Positions 7,509-12,445 of a stretch of 12,445 nt of DNA are shown here, piece after piece. The stretch spans positions 1 through 12,445 of the forward strand of contig JALQPE010001140.1 in assembly GCA_030407315.1 (NCBI GenBank), given 5' to 3'. Under the pieces are notes generated by a model. It had not been told where the DNA came from and did not search any database. It saw only the letters and a list, made by a program, of their open reading frames with translations. Within the stretch, counting starts at the first letter, position 1. Every line of letters begins with the position of its first letter. Source of the DNA: Asparagopsis taxiformis. Taxonomy: Eukaryota > Rhodophyta > Florideophyceae > Bonnemaisoniales > Bonnemaisoniaceae. Made by a program: the position numbers and the translations under genes.

Positions 7509-8378
7509 ATGATAAGGATTACAGTGAGGTCTTTCCGAAGACCTTCCCTTGTTTCTGTTCCTGCTTATGAGTTCATTCGGGAGAAAGACATCGATGCTAT
7601 CAAGGCCCAGAATACTAGTCAGTCAGTTTTTGGCACAATGAGGATGTACGGTCGCATTCTGGCTCTGATGGCAAGGTAAGCCTTCCAGGGAGTAAAGCAG
7701 GATTACCGGATATACAAGCAGATCAAGGCTAAGGATAAGCAGGAATGGACAGTTGAAGATAAGACCAAACTTCAGGGCATATACTCTGATTTCCGGAAGT
7801 GCTTTGCTCCCTTGATCGTGTCTAATATGCCATTCGGTGGTCCACTGTTGTTGCTGTTCATCTATACCTTCCCCTAGTTCACTCCTACCTGGGTACTCAT
7901 CGATGCCATCTACTAAAAATTGCAGGAGAGGAGGATTCAGAACCAGACATCGGCATATCACTACTTCGAAACCCAGAATCCAGATTTATTGATTGGCCAT
8001 TTCGACCTATCTGAGCTATCTCTCCAGGAACTCAGGCATTTGAGTGAACTCTGCTTCTGGGAGTACTATGATGGGACTATCTTCATTGGGAGGATCACAC
8101 GAACACAGTACAACTATCTCATCAGTGAGGCCATCTCCAAATATTTTGTAGTCAGCAAGATGGGCAAGAGACTGGCAGCAGACCTAGTCAACGCAGAAAT
8201 ACTGGATGCAATGACACTAGAGGAACAGATAGCCTGGAAAGTACAACAGGCAGTCAAGGAAGTACAGGGAAGGATGAAACAGAAAGAAGAAATAGAAGAA
8301 AAGAAGGAAGAAGAGGGAGAATCTGAGCAAAGTTAAGGGAAGGAAGGATAGCAGGAAGATAAAGGGAGTAACAAGTGA
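7509..8378 (+). CDS. LETM1-like mitochondrial inner-membrane protein
   Basis: This is a 289-residue protein from ATG 7509 to TGA 8376-8378, with TAA/TAG at 7677, 7875, 7914, 8334 and 8349 read as Gln. The N-terminus MIRITVRSFRRPSLVSVPAY is Arg/Ser-rich without acids, as in mitochondrial targeting peptides. Residues 70-130 carry the LETM1 signature: a basic helix, FRKCFAPLIV, a single membrane segment GGPLLLLFIYTFPQFTPTW, then the helical ribosome-binding-like region with LSLQELRHLSELC. The C-terminus is a Glu/Lys/Gln coiled tail. LETM1 proteins act in mitochondrial K+/H+ (or Ca2+) exchange and ribosome association. It is shorter than animal LETM1 and lacks visible EF-hands, closer to LETMD1-type proteins. 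Family assignment rests on pattern recognition. Confidence 0.75.
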
Positions 8379-8427
8379 TATTAGGTGTGTCTATGTGTGT
8401 TAACGATACTGACTATATTTAAATTGG

Positions 8428-9512
8428 ATGGAAATCTAAAAGGCAGAGGGTGAGCAGCCCAACATAGTACAGATAGTGTGATTTAGCAAAGTCTGAAGAA
8501 CCTGCTGACTGAAATCCTCCTAACTAACACAGCCTATGACTGCATGCCCATTAATTCCCTGATCAGTTCCATTGATAAGTCGATATCGCTCTTCGATGCT
8601 GTCAATGTGCTCTTGAGTGAGGAGGCTGATGAGTTACTGGTTTGGGATGAGTAATCGATGAAGTGGGTCTGGATGGTGACCCTGGTTGATGCATCCAGAC
8701 TGATCCTGCATGCCCTCAAAACCTATTCTAAGCTAGGTAGGGTGGATTTCTCGACATTTGAGAATCGGAATGACAAGGACTATGCATCACTGCCGATGTG
8801 CACTGAGGACCAGGTCAATGCGGTGGTGAGATGTCTGAAGGAGAAAGGTCTCACTTAAATATTAAAGGACTTGAAAGGATAGAACTAGAATAAGACATAT
8901 GTTAGACTGAAATCGGTGATGAGGGAGGCCAAACTGTCCTATGTGATACTGACGATGATAGTGGAGAAGATACACAGAATACTGGTGGAGGACAGTGAGA
9001 GCAAGATGATCATATCAGTCCTGAACTTCAAGGATGTCCTGCTGTACCTGCTGAGAATAGCCAATGAGTCCAACTTCAACACATATACTTCCATTGAGAT
9101 ACACTCTATGCTCCAGAATGCCAGACCCAAGAATATCTGCATCCAGGCCAATCAACCCATCTGGGAGGCATTCGAAATAATGATGGACAAACAACGCAGT
9201 CTATGGATCAATGTGGTCGATGAGAAGGGCTGCTTCAAAGGAATGCTATTCAGGGAGGATTTTAGGGATATCCTGGTAGCATGGAGGTTAGACTACTTAT
9301 GGAAGAGCGCAGGGGAATTCCTGGAACAGAAGAAATAATCGTATAAGGGATCGATCCCAGAGTTCAGGTACTTCCACCCCCATGATACTACCAAGGACAT
9401 CATATGGAAGATAGTTATGACCAGGAGGAATGCCATCATATGGGTGGATGAGGAAGGGGGTATCAAGGCCACCATCGGACTGATGGAACTGTTCAGTCTG
9501 TTCGTACAGTGA
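8428..9512 (+). CDS. AMPK gamma/SNF4-like four-CBS protein
   Basis: This is a 354-residue protein. Exon 1 (8428-8466, MEIQKAEGEQPNI) joins exon 2 after a 20-nt intron, and the frame runs to TGA 9510-9512 through several TAA/TAG. Four CBS motifs are visible: CBS1 about residues 20-90 (TAYDCMPINSL, LLVWD, VTLVDASRLIL); CBS2 about 150-215 (EKIHRILVEDSESK, FKDVLLYLL); CBS3 about 225-290 (INVVDEKGCFKGML, REDFRDIL); CBS4 about 305-354 (IIWVDEEGG, GLMELFSLFV). This is the layout of the AMP-activated kinase regulatory gamma subunit, which senses AMP/ATP. CBS2 keeps the His-Arg pair; CBS1 and CBS4 lack the equivalent basic residues, so nucleotide binding may be reduced. It starts 49 nt after the LETM1-like stop. 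Confidence 0.85.
8467..8486 (+). other. 20-nt intron
   Basis: GTACAGATAGTGTGATTTAG contains an in-frame TGA. Its removal (phase 0) links the only nearby upstream ATG to the CBS1 frame. The acceptor TTTAG is good; the branch-like TAAC is absent. Confidence 0.65.
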
Positions 9513-9669
9513 CTGACTGAATTAATGATAGAAGTATCCATTGTTAGTTAATAAGTGATAATGATGATGATGAATGAGGACACACTGTCAGCTGTAGTTG
9601 ATGGTCACCCTAGTCAGTGAATGTTCCACTATGATGGATAATCGAATTTAAGTTTAAAAGAGCAGATCA
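9513..9669 (+). promoter_or_regulatory. Intergenic, promoter of GOST-like gene
   Basis: The 157-nt gap between co-oriented genes contains a GATGATGATGA run and an A/T-rich patch GAATTTAAGTTTAAAA just before the ATG at 9670. No gene is seen. Confidence 0.35.
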
Positions 9670-12338
9670 ATGTCTGAAGAACTATCACCCTAGGGATCGG
9701 AGAGACAGGCCAGTCTGCATCGAAATGGGCACCGTCCGGTATCCCCTCCCAAGCTGAAGGCCGGTATGGTGGTGGACAGGATCCCCAACAAACAGATATT
9801 CGGCCACATCATGAAACTCACATTGGGTTTGCTGGTGGTATCACTAGCCCTTAAACTGGCACCTGCTCGAAGAATAGTCACAGAGGAACCCTACTATGTC
9901 TAGGAGGACAATACCCTCAGAGCCAACATTACTGAAGTCAACCCCTTCAATCGAAAACTGTATGTGTTCGTCGAAAGCTTCAAGGAAGGGTTCCAGTTGT
10001 TCGATGAAGTTGAGGTGTTCTCAATGAGAGGGCAGACCAAATATAAAGAAGTACTGGAAAAGACAGTGCAGGAGGGAGATGTAGGGACATCAGCCAAACC
10101 CAAACTAGAAATAGAGGATGAAGAGCAGGAGACACCCGATACAGGTGAAGTCAATAGACAACAACCAATGATCAACTATTATGTGGGGGATGTCCATGTA
10201 CTCGATGAAACTACCTACATGGTCAGGATGCAGATGCCCAACAAAACAAGACTACTAGAAGAAGAAGAAAGGGCGGAATGGGGAAAAATGGTGGAGGAGG
10301 GAGGAGAAGGAAAGCAAGAAGAAGAAGAATAGAACAAAGGCCATTAAAAAGAAACTGAAGGGGTAGCTGAACATCAATAGCCAAAAAGCGAAGAAAGAAA
10401 CAATGAGGGAAATGAAAGGGAGATAGCAGACAGCAATGAAGAACAACAAACAGAACAGAGAAATCTATCAAAGTAAGAGGAAAACAAAGAAGAGCAGGAG
10501 ATAAAGAACAAATAAGATGTAGAGGAAAGCAAACCATAAACAGAAAATAAATAGTAAGGAGGATCGAGCGAACAAGTGGAAGATGCTGCAGTCGAACACT
10601 CAGTCCCTCAAGAGTCCGAAGAGAATGAGAAACAGATTAACAGCAACTAAGAAACAGTACCAAAATAAGAGACCGATGTTGAAGAGAATCCAGAAGCTGG
10701 AAAGGAAGATGTCAATCAGATGCCATCAGATCAAGAAGACGAATAAGAAGAAGTGGAACAACCTCCTCATACTGAAGAAACAGTTTCTAACAAGAATGAG
10801 TAACATTAAAAGGAAAATACTTTTCCTTAATAATCAGAATAGATGACAGATGCAGAAGGAGAACAGAACAAACCTGTTTCAGGAGAAAATCTATCTGATT
10901 CTAAATAGGAAAGGCAGGAGAAAGATGCTTAAGACTAACAACCATCAGCACCTGCTCAATAGGAACAAGGGCAAATACCTTCTGAAAAAGAACTTTCTTC
11001 AAACCCAGCAGAAGAGGATTAAGAAAAATAGAAAAATTAATAGGAGTCAGTTGAACCAGTTTCGGAAAACTCTAAACCAGATGATGCTGAGGCTGAACCG
11101 GAGCAATAACATGTTTCTGAAGAAGAAAAACCCTAAATTGAATAAACTCCTCTACCTGAAGAATAAACAAAACCTTCTCCTGAGCAGTCAGAGCCCTAAC
11201 CTTAGCCTTCTCAGTAGCCTTAGACTTCCCCTGAACCTTCACCCTCCTAGCCATAACCCTCCTAGCCCTAACCATCCCCTTAACCTTCCCCATAACCCTC
11301 TCCTTCTCCTATTAAGTCTACTCAGTAGATGGTGCATGAGTCTCAGTTGTAGGTGAAGATGTACCTTCACTCTAATTTCTACACTGCCCTCTAGTTGATT
11401 GTCAGGTACTTTTCCCCTAACTTAGGTATATATCTTTGCTGGTCATTATCTATGTGCACTTCGACCATGAGGGTTCGTCTATCTCTGTGTTCAGCATTGC
11501 GATCATATACTCTAACCCTCTGATGTTCGTCCAGATTGCTTTCCCTAGTCTTGTGACAAATTTCATCGATATTATGTGTGAGTCTGCCTTCCTGCTCTAC
11601 TTGGGTTTGTGGATAGTTTATACCCATTCATCGGCTAGTCAGTCTTTGATGTACTGTTTTAAGTGTTTGGTGGGTGGTGCTATCTATGTTGTGCATGTGA
11701 TGAAACTGACCCATGTGTCTCTGCCTGTTCAGGCAATTGAGATGGTTCTGTTGATCATCGCTGCTGTGTTCCTGGCCGAGTATGTCTGGAACTCGGTCAT
11801 CAATTATAGGAGACAGTTGCATCGGAATGTGATCTTCACATCGATCAGCATTTATTTTCTGCTGTTAATGTGGGCGTCCTACTACCTGAGTGGGCACTGG
11901 CACGGACTGGTCATGTACATCGCAGTACAGATTTACGGCATAGAACTACTATGGATCACCACGCCCAACAAAGAAATAGAACCACAGAACATGCTCAGGG
12001 AAAGGTCATTAAGGGAACTCAACAAGGATATCGAGGGCATGAAATACATACGAATAAACATTGGGGAAATAGAGGGAGAAATATAGATAGAGGAAGAAGG
12101 AGACAGAGAAAGAGACAGAGATAGGGACAGAGATAGGGACAGAGATAGGGAAAGAGACAGAGACAGAGATAGGGAGGAAAGAAGGAGGGAAAAAAAGGAG
12201 AAAGGGAATAAGGAACCAAGGGAAGGAAGGGAAGGCAGGAATGAAAGAGAACATATGGAGTACAGGGGAAATAGGGAAAGTGAACACGAACTATCAGTCG
12301 ACAGGTCAGCAGAAGAAATCAACGAAAACGAATAATGA
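9670..12338 (+). CDS. GOST/Wntless/TMEM181-like eight-helix membrane protein
   Basis: This is an 882-residue protein from ATG 9670 to TGA 12336-12338 with several dozen in-frame TAA/TAG and one 20-nt intron (11406-11425). Order: cytosolic N-terminus, membrane segment at about residues 48-63 (LTLGLLVVSLAL), a luminal domain of about 150 residues (LRANITEVNPFNRKLYVFVESF, VHVLDETTYMVRMQM) resembling the beta-sandwich of GOLD-domain seven-helix proteins, then a roughly 380-residue Gln/Glu/Lys/Pro-rich insert ending in PQPSQPQPS repeats, then seven hydrophobic helices between about residues 570 and 765 (for example SLLVIIYV, FLLYLGLWIV, MVLLIIAAVFLAEYV), and an Arg-Asp/Glu tail. Signal anchor, luminal domain and seven helices is the Wntless/TMEM181 layout. 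A Golgi or endosomal trafficking role is inferred from that family. The subfamily is uncertain. Confidence 0.8.
11195..11310 (+). repeat. Pro/Gln/Ser codon repeat
   Basis: Degenerate CCT-TAA/TAG-CCN-TCC units encode PQPSQP and PSPQPSP runs just before the first helix of the multi-helix part. TAA/TAG supply most of the Gln codons here. Confidence 0.7.
11406..11425 (+). other. 20-nt intron with branch-like sequence
   Basis: GTACTTTTCCCCTAACTTAG has canonical ends and a CTAAC branch sequence. Removing it (phase 2) joins the Gln/Pro-rich frame to the multi-helix frame; without removal the upstream frame meets TGA near 11519. Confidence 0.9.
12101..12175 (+). repeat. 12-nt tandem repeat encoding Arg-Asp
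   Basis: GACAGAGATAGG is repeated exactly at 12114-12125, 12126-12137 and 12138-12149, with diverged copies to 12173. It encodes RDRD runs in the C-terminal tail of the GOST-like protein. Confidence 0.85.
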
Positions 12339-12424
12339 AATATATTATTATCAAAAAAGTATTATCAAAAATCAACAAAAATGGACATTACTTGCGATCA
12401 GCACCAAAACGAGAAGATTATCCT
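12339..12424 (+). other. Right subtelomeric 3' UTR
   Basis: An 86-nt A/T-rich stretch lies between the last stop and the telomere, with a short direct repeat TATTATCAAAA (12346-12356 and 12360-12370). It must hold the 3' end of the last transcript. Confidence 0.5.
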
Positions 12425-12445
12425 GGGGTTGGGGTTGGGGTTGGG
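12425..12445. repeat. Right telomere, G4T2 repeats
   Basis: Three and a half GGGGTT repeats end the window, complementary in type to the left end and correctly oriented for a 3' chromosome end. Together they show that the chromosome is complete at 12.4 kb. Confidence 0.96.

Noticed and set aside
7671..7692. GTAAG...AAAG as an intron in the LETM1-like gene
   Set aside because: Reading through keeps a continuous LETM1-like protein; removal would break the frame.
10223..10537. Minus-strand hydrophobic frame resembling a membrane protein
   Set aside because: It is the complement of the GAA/GAG-rich stretch of the GOST-like gene; Phe/Leu/Ser come from TTC/CTC/TCC runs.
11200..11310. CCCTAA-like units resembling internal telomere sequence
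   Set aside because: The units are irregular, in frame with a Pro/Gln/Ser protein repeat, and do not match the C4A2 telomere of this chromosome.
11933..12322. Minus-strand Ser/Leu-repeat frames
   Set aside because: They are shadows of the Arg-Asp repeat on the plus strand.
1..12445. CRISPR array, bacterial operon, transposon or tRNA/rRNA gene
   Set aside because: No regular spacer-repeat array, no transposase or terminal inverted repeats other than telomeres, and no clover-leaf or rRNA sequence was recognised by eye; telomeres, introns and the code show a ciliate macronuclear origin.

Overview
The window is a complete, telomere-capped macronuclear mini-chromosome of a ciliate. It opens with about 47 nt of C4A2 repeats and closes with about 21 nt of G4T2, the telomere type known from oligohymenophoreans such as Tetrahymena and Paramecium, not the C4A4 type of hypotrichs. 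Every gene I can close ends at TGA, while TAA and TAG occur repeatedly inside frames where sense is needed, so both are read as an amino acid (Gln, the usual ciliate reassignment). Introns are about 20 nt, GT-AG, and the best two carry a TAAC branch-like sequence. Genes are packed, with UTR-sized gaps and about 90 nt between the last genes and the telomeres. Base composition looks richer in G+C than Tetrahymena or Paramecium, so I do not name a genus.

Layout. Left part (48-7104): seven genes, six of them on the minus strand. Four encode small secreted proteins sharing a near-identical N-terminal signal (M-R/K-x-x-L-L-L-G-x-L-G-V-x-S-x-C-W) followed by quickly diverging Arg/Lys/Asp/Gln-rich tails: 142-1102, 4894-5256, 5737-6192 and 6472-7104. 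Each has the motif GGAAAAAGTTCGAT (or a close variant) 44-55 nt upstream of its ATG. Between them lie two paralogous intracellular proteins that share an unusual Cys/His-rich N-terminal module plus helical region but end differently: a MYND zinc finger (1540-2586) or a TLDc domain (3591-4738, with an apparent -1 frame change). One plus-strand gene (2660-3305) encodes a secreted, possibly beta-trefoil protein and shares a 73-nt divergent promoter with the MYND gene.

Right part (7509-12338): three co-oriented plus-strand genes. These are a mitochondrial LETM1-like protein, an AMPK gamma/SNF4-like four-CBS protein, and a large GOST/Wntless/TMEM181-like protein (signal anchor, luminal domain, seven further membrane helices) with a roughly 400-residue Gln/Glu/Pro-rich insertion and an Arg-Asp repeat tail.

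The right half looks like ordinary housekeeping. The left half looks like a lineage-specific, locally duplicated cluster in which a secreted-protein family and its upstream element were copied together. That co-regulated family, interleaved with the shared-module zinc proteins, is the best candidate here for an undescribed system; its function is not visible in the sequence.
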